Shown piece after piece: positions 47,300 to 56,133 of a DNA stretch of 64,000 bases. The DNA comes from CAVQCA01 sp963763115 (GTDB lineage: Bacteria > Pseudomonadota > Gammaproteobacteria > UBA9214), in contig CAVXNM010000023.1 in NCBI GenBank assembly GCA_963763115.1, forward strand, positions 12,373 to 76,372, in the 5' to 3' direction. The notes below the pieces were generated by a model, which saw nothing but the letters and a program-made list of their open reading frames with translations, was not told the DNA's origin and ran no database searches. The first letter of the stretch is position 1. Each line of letters begins with the position of its first letter. The translations under genes and the position numbers were made by a program.

Positions 47300-48934
47300 T
47301 TACGCCAGGGCAGAGGCGGGTTCGGGTATCATTTCGATCGCATGACAGGGGCACTGCTCGAAGCAGGTGGCGCAGCCGGTGCACTTGTCGAAATCGATTT
47401 TGTAGCCCTTGTTCTTGCCGAGTTTGATAATGGCCCGTTCCGGGCAGGCGCCGAAGCAGCCATCGCATTCGAAACAGTTGCCGCAGGACAGGCAGCGCTT
47501 GGCCTCGAAGGCGGCGTCCTTTTTTTTAAGTCCCTGGACCACCTCTTCGAAGCCCTCCCGGCGATGATCCAGGTCCAGGTGCTCCTGGGGGCGCTGGGCG
47601 GCGTCTGTGAAATACCACACATGCAGCTTGTCAAAGCTCGCCAGCGGATGTCCTTCGGGTTTGATGTAACTTTCACCGCGCAACCAGGCATCGATATGGC
47701 GGGCGGCTTTCTTGCCGTGGCCGACGGCGACGGTCACGGTACGCTCCGAGGGCACCATGTCGCCCCCGGCGAAGATTCCCGGGTGCCCCGTCATCATGTG
47801 ATCATCCACGCTGACCGTGCTGTCTTTCTGGAAGGTGACGCCGGGCACGTCCCGCAGCAGGGTGATATCGGTGTTCTGCCCGACGGCCATCACCAGGGCG
47901 TCCGCTTCCAGCGTCTCCATGCGCCCTGTTCCGCGCGGGCGACCGTTCTCGTCGACTTCCATGACCTCCACCGTAAAGGTCGTTTCGTCGATGGCCTTGA
48001 TGGTGCGCAGCCAGTTGATCTTGACGCCTTCCTCGAGAGCCTCGCTTGCCTCGAACTCGTGCGCCTGCATGTGGGCGCGGTCGCTGCGGTAGATGATGAG
48101 CGCTTCCTCGGCGCCGAGCCGCTTGGCGACGCGGGCGACGTCCATGGCTGTGTTCCCTCCTCCGTAGACGGCCACACGTCGTCCCAGTTTCGGCAGTTCG
48201 CCCTTTTCGGCACTGGCAAGAAAGCTCACCGCGTCGAGCATCTTGCCGGCGTCACGGGCCGGTATGTCGATGTGCTTGCTGATGTGGGCGCCGATGGCGA
48301 CGAACACCGCATCGAAGGCGCCTTCCGCCTTCTCCGCCAGCACATCTTCCACCTTGTGATTGAGGACGATTTTGATCCCCATCGCCTCGATACGCCGGAT
48401 CTCGGTGTCGAGGATATCCCGGGGGAGGCGGTAGGCGGGTATTCCAAAATGCATCATGCCGCCGGCCATCGGGCCGGCTTCGTGGATCTCCACCTCGTGG
48501 CCCAGACGCGCCAGGTGGTAGGCGGCGGACAGGCCGCTTGGTCCGCCGCCTACGATCAAAATGCGCTTGCCGCTTGGCGGCGCATCCCATTCGACCTTCC
48601 ACCCCTTTTTGACCGCGCGGTCGCCAAGAAACCGTTCCACGGCATGGATGCTCACCGGGGCATCCAGGCGGGTACGGTTGCAGTTCGCCTCGCACGGGTG
48701 GTAGCAGACCCGGCCGTGCACCGCGGGCAGCGGATTCTCTTCGATAAGCTTCTGCCAGGCCGCCTTGAAGCGGCCTTCCTGGGCGAGCGCGAGCCAGGCC
48801 TGGATATTTTCACCCGCCGGGCAGGCATGATTGCAGGGCGGCAGCATCGACACGTAGAGTGGGCGCTGAATGCGCGTTGATCCAATGCGCTTTTCATGCA
48901 TGAGGTCCGGCGGGCGCGTCAGGTCATACTTCAT
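47300..48934 (-). CDS. GltD-like NAD(P)-binding flavoprotein with added ferredoxin domain
   Basis: 544 residues. The first part is the Fe-S/FAD/NAD(P) architecture of glutamate synthase small subunit and its relatives: PPCNHACPAGENIQAWL and CYHPCEANCNRT for two clusters, ILIVGGGPSGLSAAYHLARLGHEV for FAD and VAVYGGGNTAMDVARVAKRLGA for NAD(P). A C-terminal extension adds further cysteine motifs (CLSCGNCFECDGCFGACP; CTGCATCFEQCP). No glutamate synthase large subunit is nearby. Placed first in the operon ahead of PFOR, it probably links NAD(P)H to ferredoxin. AGGAGAG lies about ten bases before the start. Confidence 0.85.
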   Translation of the reverse strand: MKYDLTRPPDLMHEKRIGSTRIQRPLYVSMLPPCNHACPAGENIQAWLALAQEGRFKAAWQKLIEENPLPAVHGRVCYHPCEANCNRTRLDAPVSIHAVERFLGDRAVKKGWKVEWDAPPSGKRILIVGGGPSGLSAAYHLARLGHEVEIHEAGPMAGGMMHFGIPAYRLPRDILDTEIRRIEAMGIKIVLNHKVEDVLAEKAEGAFDAVFVAIGAHISKHIDIPARDAGKMLDAVSFLASAEKGELPKLGRRVAVYGGGNTAMDVARVAKRLGAEEALIIYRSDRAHMQAHEFEASEALEEGVKINWLRTIKAIDETTFTVEVMEVDENGRPRGTGRMETLEADALVMAVGQNTDITLLRDVPGVTFQKDSTVSVDDHMMTGHPGIFAGGDMVPSERTVTVAVGHGKKAARHIDAWLRGESYIKPEGHPLASFDKLHVWYFTDAAQRPQEHLDLDHRREGFEEVVQGLKKKDAAFEAKRCLSCGNCFECDGCFGACPERAIIKLGKNKGYKIDFDKCTGCATCFEQCPCHAIEMIPEPASALA

Positions 48935-49139
48935 TCGGATATCTCTCCTGGTAACGGGTGGCTGTGTTGTGGTCCGCGGCGGCGCCGCGCGTACCTGTCG
49001 GTCAGGCAAGGCCGGGAGTGGAGTATCCGTGGATGGGCTCCTGGGGCAGCATCACCCGAGTCAGGAAATCTGACGCCTCTCTTTGGATAGGTCCAGATTG
49101 TGCATCTTAAACAGCAGCACGGGCTGCTTCAATGGTGAG

Positions 49140-49211
49140 AAAAGGGGTCAGAGCCTTTTTCTTGCCTTTTCTGTATTTTTGCCTCCAGGAAAAGGGCTCT
49201 GACCCCCCTTT
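49140..49211. repeat. GGGGTCAGAGCC-type inverted repeat
   Basis: Inverted arms AAAAGGGGTCAGAGCC and GGGCTCTGACCCCCCTTT separated by 30-odd bases. Motifs of this kind often flank small REP-associated (Y1-type) transposable elements in gammaproteobacteria; no transposase remains here. Confidence 0.5.
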
Positions 49212-49313
49212 ATCTTTACGGTTTCCTAATATAGCTGGAGTACCATGTCTGAAAGTACCACTTCTTGAGTCCAGGGAGTTAACACTTCAGCAGGGAGGTG
49301 AAAGATCAACAGT

Positions 49314-49421
49314 TTGTGTGATGATTTGCTGGAATGTCTGCGGGTGGTTCTGGCCATGATCGCCCTGGTCATCATCCCGCCGCTGCTGTTGTTCTGGATC
49401 TGGTTCGCCTTGTTGAGGTGA
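49314..49421 (+). CDS. Tentative very small hydrophobic peptide
   Basis: From a TTG at 49314 the frame encodes about 35 residues with the membrane stretch VVLAMIALVIIPPLLLFWIWFALLR; from an ATG at 49356 only 21. GGGAGG at 49293-49298 is rather far from either start, so expression is uncertain. It resembles the peptide at 29259 in size and in having Pro-Pro within the hydrophobic run. Confidence 0.25.
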   Translation: MCDDLLECLRVVLAMIALVIIPPLLLFWIWFALLR

Positions 49422-49503
49422 GTGTGTTCTACGGGATGTCCGATCGCCGTAACGGTGTTTCCTCTTATGGCTGTCGTCCCTGGTAACATCGTCTGACAAG
49501 GCC

Positions 49504-49578
49504 TGTCATTCCCGCGAACCGGGAATCCAGTCTCATCATAATCAGTGGGTTACTGGATCCCCGCTTTCGCGGGGCTGA
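49504..49578. repeat. REP-like palindromic pair (ATTCCCG/CCCCGC type)
   Basis: Two hairpins: GTCATTCCCGCGAACCGGGAATCC at the left and a perfect CCCCGC-TTTC-GCGGGG at the right, separated by about 20 bases. Same family as the element at 23495-23584. Confidence 0.6.
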
Positions 49579-49603
49579 CTTGATCAGAGTTTTCTTAACT
49601 GCA

Positions 49604-49666
49604 GGAGCGGGTTTGCCGGCGAACCGGGTATTTCAATACCAGACAATTCGCGGACAAGCCCGCTCC
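49604..49666. repeat. REP-like GGAGCGGG palindrome pair
   Basis: GGAGCGGGTTTGCCGGCGAA and the near-complement TTCGCGGACAAGCCCGCTCC face each other with about 23 bases between. This form is well known as an intergenic REP in pseudomonads and relatives. Confidence 0.6.
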
Positions 49667-49730
49667 TTCAAAATCTTCATTTGCGTGGTGACCGGCCCAG
49701 ATGTTCTCCTGGCGTTGTTAATTTCATGAA

Positions 49731-50510
49731 CTAGCCGGCATCGGGTTTCTTCGCGGGCTGAATTTTCCCGGCGGTGGCCTGATCGAGGACGCGCTCAATC
49801 GCGGTGGTGAATGCGGCCGTGGCCTGTGCACCGATGACCAGCTGGCCGGATACGGTGTCACCCGCGGTTTTGCCGATGACGAAGCTCGGTGTGCCAGTGA
49901 CCCGGATGCGGTTGGCCTCCTGGCTATCCTGCTTGATCTGCGCCTGGTGCCGGTCGCTGGAGAGGCAGGCGTCGAAAGCATCGCCGTCGAGTCCGATTTC
50001 CCGGGCATAGACGGGGAGCTGCTCGATGCCGAGATTCGCGTTATTTCTGAATAGGGTATCGCGCATTTCCCAGAATTTGCCCTGGTCGCCCGCGCAGTGC
50101 GCCGCCTGTGCGGCTTTGTTGGCGTTCGGGTGAAACCCCAGCGGGAGGTCGCGAACGATCCAGCGCACCTTGCCAGTGTCGATGAAGTCGCGCTTCAGCA
50201 GCGGGAAGGTGGACTGGATAAAGCGCTTGCAGAACGGGCACTGATAATCCGTGAATTCGACCACGGTGACGGGAGCGTCCGCGGCGCCGAGGATGGTATT
50301 TTCCTTGCTGACCGACACGCTGGCCGTTTTCGGGGTGTCGGGACGCCGGGCCGGCTGGGCGAGTCCCTGTCGCTCGATGTTTTCGAGCACACGGCGGATT
50401 TCCCTGAGTTCCTGAAGGATGGCCTGTGACGCATCCTGGTTGATGGCGGGCGCGACGGTATCGGCCGCGGTCGTTTCCGCGATGCAGAACGCCGGAGTCG
50501 AGGCTTGCAC
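49731..50510 (-). CDS. DsbA-like thioredoxin-fold protein, N-terminus possibly frameshifted
   Basis: About 259 residues from a GTG at 50510. After an N-terminal helix (QAILQELREIRRVLENI) comes a DsbA/DSBA-like thioredoxin domain with the redox motif CPFC (TDYQCPFCKRF) and the cis-proline loop VTGTPSFV. Upstream, in another frame and starting with ATG at 50571, MYTRIHIPRAVHALCLFAAAG forms a good signal peptide. One extra G in the CCGGTG run near 50511 would separate the two, so the real protein is probably exported and about 280 residues. Periplasmic thiol oxidation or isomerisation. Confidence 0.8.
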   Translation of the reverse strand: MQASTPAFCIAETTAADTVAPAINQDASQAILQELREIRRVLENIERQGLAQPARRPDTPKTASVSVSKENTILGAADAPVTVVEFTDYQCPFCKRFIQSTFPLLKRDFIDTGKVRWIVRDLPLGFHPNANKAAQAAHCAGDQGKFWEMRDTLFRNNANLGIEQLPVYAREIGLDGDAFDACLSSDRHQAQIKQDSQEANRIRVTGTPSFVIGKTAGDTVSGQLVIGAQATAAFTTAIERVLDQATAGKIQPAKKPDAG

Positions 50511-50794
50511 CGGCGGCAGCGAACAGACAAAGGGCGTGTACGGCCCGGGGAATGTGGATTCGTGTGTACATATCAGTGCTCGCTCAAGTGCTGTTGGTGA
50601 TTATTCCGCCACGGGCGATTATTATGGTCGGCAGATCGCATTCAAGAATACCTCAAAGCCGCGAAGTTATCCCTGCCAGTTCCGCCCGGTTTGCGTTAAC
50701 GCCGGCGCAGGCGCGGTGACGCGATGTGTGACGGCGACCCGCTGGCCGCCGGTTTCAACTGCGTTGTCACATGAATGGAGAAAGTTGTCAGCTT

Positions 50795-52165
50795 ATGAAA
50801 CAGGATGTTGTCGATGCCGTCATCTCACCGGAGGGTCGTCTGGAGGTGCTGTCCAAGGCCGAGGTCAGCAAGCTCCTCGATACCAGCCAGGGAGGCTTGT
50901 ACACGATATTCCGCAACTGTTCGCTCGCGGTTCTCAATTGCGGCAACTTCCTCGATGACGGCAAGGAACTGCTGGAGCGCTACCAGTCCTTCGACATCCG
51001 CGTCATCCAGGAAGAACGCGGCATCAAGCTCGATCTCAGGAATGCCCCGGCCATCGCGTTCGTGGACGGCAAGATCATCAAGGGGATCAACGAGCACCTG
51101 TTCGCGGTGCTGCGCGACATAATCTACGTCAGCGACGAGATCAACGACAATCCGCGGTTTGATCTGGAAACCACCGATGGCATCACCAATGCCGTATTCC
51201 ACATCCTGCGCAACGCCAATATCCTGCGTCCGCTGCTCAATCCGAATCTGGTGGTGTGCTGGGGCGGGCATTCGATCAGCCGCAAGGAGTACGACTACAC
51301 CAAGGAGGTCGGGTACCAGCTGGGGCTGCGCGGCATGAATATCTGCACGGGCTGCGGACCCGGCGCCATGAAAGGGCCGATGAAGGGGGCCACTATCGGA
51401 CATGCCAAACAGCGCATCGGTGGCGGGCAGTACCTCGGCATCTCGGAACCGGGGATCATCGCCGCCGAGTCGCCCAATCCGATCGTGAATGATCTGGTCA
51501 TCCTGCCGGATATCGAGAAGCGCCTGGAGGGGTTCGTGCGCACCGGTCATGCCATCGTGGTGTTTCCCGGCGGGGTCGGTACGGCGGAGGAAATCCTCTA
51601 TCTCCTCGGCATCCTGCTGCACCCTGACAATGCGGAAATCCCGTTCCCGCTGGTATTCAGCGGTCCTGCCAGCGCCAGGGGTTATTTCAGGGAGATCGAC
51701 CAGTTCATCGGCGCCATCCTGGGCCCGGAGGCGCAGCAGCGTTACCGCATCATTATCGGTGATCCGGTGCTGGTGGCCCGCGAGATCAAGGCGGGAGTGG
51801 GTCAGGTGCGCCACTTCCGCAAGGAGACCGATGACGCCTATTATTTCAACTGGCGGCTGAAGATCGAGCCTGAATTCCAGCGACCGTTCACGGCGACGCA
51901 CGAGAACATGCGCAATCTCGAATTGCACAAGGACCAGGAGCGCCATCTGCTGGCCGCCAATCTGCGGCGGCTGTTCTCGGGTATTGTCGCCGGCAACGTG
52001 AAGGACGAGGGCATCCGCGCCATCGAGCAGTACGGCCATTTCGAGATTCGCGGCGATTCGGGCATCATGGATCCGATGGATTCCCTGCTGGGGTCGTTTG
52101 TCGCTCAGCAACGCATGAAATTGCCGGGCAAGGAATACACCCCGTGCTACCGCATCGTTAAATGA
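50795..52165 (+). CDS. ppnN: Pyrimidine/purine nucleotide 5'-monophosphate nucleosidase (LOG family)
   Basis: 456 residues closely similar in layout to E. coli PpnN (YgdH). The N-terminal block LYTIFRNCSLAVLNCGNFLDDGKELLERYQSFDIRV aligns with LYQLFRNCSLAVLNSG of the family. The catalytic LOG core has WGGHSISRKEYDYTKEVGY, TGCGPGAMKGPMKGA and FPGGVGTAEE. The enzyme hydrolyses nucleoside monophosphates to base and ribose 5-phosphate and in E. coli responds to (p)ppGpp. The start at 50795 begins the conserved part; an in-frame ATG at 50771 is an alternative. Divergent from the DsbA-like gene. Confidence 0.92.
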   Translation: MKQDVVDAVISPEGRLEVLSKAEVSKLLDTSQGGLYTIFRNCSLAVLNCGNFLDDGKELLERYQSFDIRVIQEERGIKLDLRNAPAIAFVDGKIIKGINEHLFAVLRDIIYVSDEINDNPRFDLETTDGITNAVFHILRNANILRPLLNPNLVVCWGGHSISRKEYDYTKEVGYQLGLRGMNICTGCGPGAMKGPMKGATIGHAKQRIGGGQYLGISEPGIIAAESPNPIVNDLVILPDIEKRLEGFVRTGHAIVVFPGGVGTAEEILYLLGILLHPDNAEIPFPLVFSGPASARGYFREIDQFIGAILGPEAQQRYRIIIGDPVLVAREIKAGVGQVRHFRKETDDAYYFNWRLKIEPEFQRPFTATHENMRNLELHKDQERHLLAANLRRLFSGIVAGNVKDEGIRAIEQYGHFEIRGDSGIMDPMDSLLGSFVAQQRMKLPGKEYTPCYRIVK

Positions 52166-52220
52166 TCTCGCCTGGAGGAATGGCGCTTGCTTGAGAGATA
52201 TCGTCTGCCTTTACGAAATG

Positions 52221-52293
52221 AATAGCCACGGAAGCACACGGAAATCACGGAATACTGATCCAGGATCTCTTCCGCGTGGTTCCGTGACTATTT
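52221..52293. repeat. Dispersed CCACGGAA-type palindromic repeat (second copy)
   Basis: Arms AATAGCCACGGAA and TTCCGTGACTATT are complementary except for one base, with internal CACGGAA words between. Relative of the element at 40869-40940. Confidence 0.55.
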
Positions 52294-52360
52294 GCCGGGA
52301 TTTTGACTTATGCTAAGTGCCATTTTTCTCTTGGTGTATCTGTCACGGAGGTAACGGACT

Positions 52361-53083
52361 ATGACCGATCAATCGCCAATTGCCGTCATCAGCGGCGCCA
52401 GCCGCGGGCTGGGTTTCGAAACCTGCCGCCAGCTGGGCTTGCGTGGCTATCGGGTGCTGCTGACCGCCCGTGACCTCGGCAGAGGTAAGGCGGCCGCCGG
52501 TACGCTGCATGACGAGGGGTTTAATATCGGGTTTTATCCGCTCGATGTGACCGATGCGGATAGCGTGCAGGCGCTGGCCGAGCACCTGGAACGGGAATAC
52601 GGCCGCCTCGACGTGCTGGTCAACAACGCCGGGGTGTTCCTCGATCCCATGCCGCCCGAGGACCCGGCCGCGAGCAGCGTCTTCCGGGCGGATATCGCGA
52701 CCGTGCGTTACAGCATGGAGACCAATGCCTACGGCCCGCTGCGCCTGTGCCAGACGCTGATTCCCCTGATGCGGGGCCGCGGGCGGGTGGTCAACGTGTC
52801 GTCGGGCATGGGCCAGCTCAGCGAGATGAACGGTTGCTGTCCAGGTTACCGCTTCTCCAAGGCGGCGCTCAATGTCCTGACCCGGATCCTGGCGGACGAA
52901 CTCAGGGATACAGGTATCAAGGTCAACTCCGTCTGCCCGGGCTGGGTGCGCACTGAGATGGGCGGGCCCAATGCCGAACGCTCGGTGGAGGAGGGCGCCG
53001 ATACCATCGTCTGGCTCGCCACCCTGCCGGACGACGGCCCGAGCGGCGGATTCTTCCGCGACCGCAAGCCCATCCCCTGGTGA
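52361..53083 (+). CDS. Short-chain dehydrogenase/reductase (carbonyl-reductase-like)
   Basis: 240 residues of the classical SDR fold. The coenzyme loop GASRGLG lies at residues 12-18, NNAG at 88-91, the catalytic serine in VSS near 147-148 and Y163-x-x-x-K167 (YRFSK). The arginine in ARD after strand two favours NADPH. The overall pattern is close to carbonyl reductases. No operon partner. GGAGG lies about ten bases upstream of the start. Confidence 0.85.
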   Translation: MTDQSPIAVISGASRGLGFETCRQLGLRGYRVLLTARDLGRGKAAAGTLHDEGFNIGFYPLDVTDADSVQALAEHLEREYGRLDVLVNNAGVFLDPMPPEDPAASSVFRADIATVRYSMETNAYGPLRLCQTLIPLMRGRGRVVNVSSGMGQLSEMNGCCPGYRFSKAALNVLTRILADELRDTGIKVNSVCPGWVRTEMGGPNAERSVEEGADTIVWLATLPDDGPSGGFFRDRKPIPW

Positions 53084-53325
53084 ACGATATCAATTTATTT
53101 TTCCTGGAGTCGGCTTCGGCGGAGGCACTGGCCCAGTGCGAGGACGATGACGCAGTTGCTGACGCCGTTGATAAACCCGGACTGTCGCGTAAAGCGACAA
53201 GACAAAAACCGATCGTCCCTGTTAAGGGATAAATGTTGGGGACCTGGTGAGACAGAAGCAATAGCCAGCCGTCGGGGTTTGGGGCGGACTATACTTGTGA
53301 GCGGACATCCCTCGGAGGACCAGCG

Positions 53326-55047
53326 ATGCCCGTACACAATGCCGAAATCGCCGGCCTGTTCAACCGTCTCGCCGATCTCCTTGAAGTCGAGGGCGCCAAT
53401 CCCTTCCGCGTTCGCGCCTACCGCAACGCGGCCCGCACCATCGCCAGTCTGGCGCAGAACGTAGCGGGTCTGCTGGCATCCGGTAAAAACCTGTCTGAAC
53501 TGCCGGGGATCGGCGAGGCTATCGCCGAAAAAATCCGGACCATCGTTGAAACGGGCCATTTGCCGCAACTCGAGGAGGTGGAGGCGCGTACGCCTGCGGC
53601 GTTGAGCGACCTGATGAAGATCGAGGGGCTCGGCCCGAAACGCGTCAAGACACTCTACAAGCAATTGCATATCCGCACGCCCGAGGATCTCGAGCGCGCG
53701 GCGCGCAGCGGGAAGATTCGTGAACTCGAGGGCTTCGGCAAAAAGACCGAGGCGCTGATCCTGCAGCGAGTCCGGCATTTTCAGGGCGAGGCGCCGCGGA
53801 TGCGCCTGCCGAATGCCGAGGACATCGCGGAACCGCTGGTTGCCTACCTGAAGATGACACCCGGAGTCAAGGCGATTACCGTGGCGGGCAGCTTCAGGCG
53901 GCGCCGGGAAACGGTAGGTGACCTGGATATTCTCGTTACGGCGAGAAAGGGCTCGCCGGTGATGGACCGGTTTATCGCCTACGATGAGGTGACCGGGGTT
54001 GTTTCCCGGGGCAACACCCGTTCCACGGTCATCCTGCGCTCGGGACTCCATGTCGACCTGCGTGTCGTCCCGCAAGTGAGTTATGGTGCGGCGCTCTGCT
54101 ACTTCACCGGCGCCAAAGCGCATAACATCGCCTTGCGCAAAATCGGCGTTAGTAAAGGCTACAAGCTCAACGAGTACGGCGTATTCAGGGATGCAAAGCG
54201 CATCGGCGGCAAAACCGAGCAGGAGGTTTACAACCGGCTCGGGCTTGCCTGGATCGAACCGGAATTGCGCGAGAACCGCGGCGAGATCGAGCTGGCCCGT
54301 GAGGACAGACTGCCGAAGCTTATCACCCGGGATGACATTCGGGGTGATCTGCATTGCCACACCAGCGCCACCGACGGCCGCAACAGCCTCGGGGAAATGG
54401 CCGAGGCGGCCCGGGCGCACGGTTACGAATACCTCGCCGTCACGGATCATTCCCGGCATGTCACCGTCGCCCATGGTCTGAGCAGCAAGCAACTGCTGGA
54501 AGAGATCAGGCAGATCGACAGGCTGAACACGAAATTCGATGATCTCGTGATTCTGAAATCCTGCGAGGTGGATATCCTCCAAGACGGAACGCTCGATCTG
54601 CCCGACAGCGTACTCAGGGAACTGGACCTCACGGTGTGCGCCGTCCACTACAATTTCACTCTGCCGGAAAAGAAACAGACCGAACGCATTATCCGGGCGA
54701 TGGACAATCCCTGCTTCAACATATTGGCGCATCCCACGGGCCGGTTGATTAACAAGCGCGAGGGCTACAACGTCGATCTGCAAGCCGTCATGGTCGCGGC
54801 GAAGGAACGGGGCTGTTTCCTTGAGATCAATGCACAACCTGTGCGTCTGGACCTTACGGACACCTATTGCAAACTGGCCAGGGATCTGGGTCTGAAAGTC
54901 GCGATCTCGACCGATGCGCACGGCATCGAACAGTTTGATTACATGCGCTTCGGCATCGGCCAGGCCCGCCGCGGCTGGCTCGAGGCCGGAGATGCGCTGA
55001 ACACCCGCTCACTCGATGATCTGAGAAAGCTGCTGAGACGGGAGTAG
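53326..55047 (+). CDS. polX: DNA polymerase/3'-5' exonuclease PolX
   Basis: 573 residues: N-terminal helix-hairpin-helix region (LSELPGIGEAIAEKIRTIVETG and KIEGLGPKRVKTLYKQL), a family X polymerase core with GSFRRRRETVGDLDILV near 185-201 carrying metal-binding aspartates, and a C-terminal PHP phosphoesterase domain (GDLHCHTSATDGRNS, AVTDHSRH, AHPTGR, STDAH). PolX fills short gaps in base-excision repair, with the PHP part providing exonuclease activity. Monocistronic with GGAGGA just before the start. Confidence 0.93.
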   Translation: MPVHNAEIAGLFNRLADLLEVEGANPFRVRAYRNAARTIASLAQNVAGLLASGKNLSELPGIGEAIAEKIRTIVETGHLPQLEEVEARTPAALSDLMKIEGLGPKRVKTLYKQLHIRTPEDLERAARSGKIRELEGFGKKTEALILQRVRHFQGEAPRMRLPNAEDIAEPLVAYLKMTPGVKAITVAGSFRRRRETVGDLDILVTARKGSPVMDRFIAYDEVTGVVSRGNTRSTVILRSGLHVDLRVVPQVSYGAALCYFTGAKAHNIALRKIGVSKGYKLNEYGVFRDAKRIGGKTEQEVYNRLGLAWIEPELRENRGEIELAREDRLPKLITRDDIRGDLHCHTSATDGRNSLGEMAEAARAHGYEYLAVTDHSRHVTVAHGLSSKQLLEEIRQIDRLNTKFDDLVILKSCEVDILQDGTLDLPDSVLRELDLTVCAVHYNFTLPEKKQTERIIRAMDNPCFNILAHPTGRLINKREGYNVDLQAVMVAAKERGCFLEINAQPVRLDLTDTYCKLARDLGLKVAISTDAHGIEQFDYMRFGIGQARRGWLEAGDALNTRSLDDLRKLLRRE

Positions 55048-55172
55048 GAGCTATCCATACGGTATTTCATACGAAAAAAATATTGAATCTTCGAGGTGCT
55101 CTTTTAATGGCAAGTGGAATTCTGAATGGAGTCCGGCGTTATGTTTCATACGTGTTCTGCAGTACCCGGCAA

Positions 55173-55895
55173 ATGACACAACATATCCACATAGGCACCT
55201 CGGGCTGGTCGTACGATCACTGGAAGGGACCCTTCTATCCCGGGCATCTGGCCGGCGAGCGGATGCTGGCCTATTACGCCGGACATTTCCGGACTACCGA
55301 AATCAACTCTTCCTTTTATCACCTTCCTGCGAAAGAGACACTGAACCTCTGGCATGACGCGACGCCGGCAGACTTTCTGTTCTCAGTCAAGGCCAGTCGC
55401 TTCATTACCCACATGAAGAAACTCAAGGATCCAGGGCAGGGCGTAAGCACTTTCCTGAGACGGATTCGTGTGCTAGGCGACAAACTCGGCCCGATCCTGT
55501 TTCAACTGCCGCCCCGCTGGCGGTTCAACAAGGAACGGCTGGAGGCCTTTCTGAATGTCCTGAGCGGGGAGTTCCGTTATGCTTTCGAGTTCCGCGACCG
55601 AAGCTGGCTGAACGAGGAAACCTGCGAGCTGCTCTCGAGGCACGGGGCGGCATTCTGTATCTACGAGCTCGACGGCTTTCTCTCACCGAAGGAGATCACC
55701 AGCGATCTGGTTTACGTGCGCCTGCACGGTCCTGATGGCCCTTACCGGGGCAGCTACAATAACAAGCGCCTGTCCGGCTGGGCCGTTGACTTCGTTTGCT
55801 GGGCGGCACAGGATCGTACCGTTTACTGCTACTTCGACAATGATGAACGCGGGTATGCAGCCCGGAACGCCATGCGCCTGAAGGCCATGCTTTGA
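55173..55895 (+). CDS. DUF72 domain protein
   Basis: 240 residues starting MTQHIHIGTSGWSYDHWKG, the standard opening of DUF72 TIM-barrel proteins, with INSSFYHLPAKETLNLWHDATP and the terminal YCYFDNDERGYAARNAMRLK. Function unknown. The frame is open further upstream to 55083, but the conserved part begins at 55173. It follows polX by about 125 bases and may be read independently. Confidence 0.9.
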   Translation: MTQHIHIGTSGWSYDHWKGPFYPGHLAGERMLAYYAGHFRTTEINSSFYHLPAKETLNLWHDATPADFLFSVKASRFITHMKKLKDPGQGVSTFLRRIRVLGDKLGPILFQLPPRWRFNKERLEAFLNVLSGEFRYAFEFRDRSWLNEETCELLSRHGAAFCIYELDGFLSPKEITSDLVYVRLHGPDGPYRGSYNNKRLSGWAVDFVCWAAQDRTVYCYFDNDERGYAARNAMRLKAML

Positions 55896-56133
55896 GTTGC
55901 GGGCAGGGGTATCAGCTCATAATCCCGCTCCTTTCAAGCGAGGACTGATTCACTCAAAGGGGGGTGATTGCCTGAAATGGCTGTTCTACCGTAACCGGAC
56001 CGATTCTCAAGATATATGGTATGGCTGCCGTCATAAACAGAGCCGGATTATGCCGTTCCCGGATGTTGCGCCTGCCTCTGGATCCTGACCTGGTCAAGGC
56101 TCCCGGCCTGAGTTGATTACCGGTAAATTAACG

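Noticed and set aside
47258..48880. 540-residue open frame antisense to the GltD-like gene
   Set aside because: Shadow of a gene with clear FAD, NAD and Fe-S motifs on the minus strand.
53095..54921. 608-residue minus-strand open frame across polX
   Set aside because: Shadow of the polX frame, which has all family motifs.
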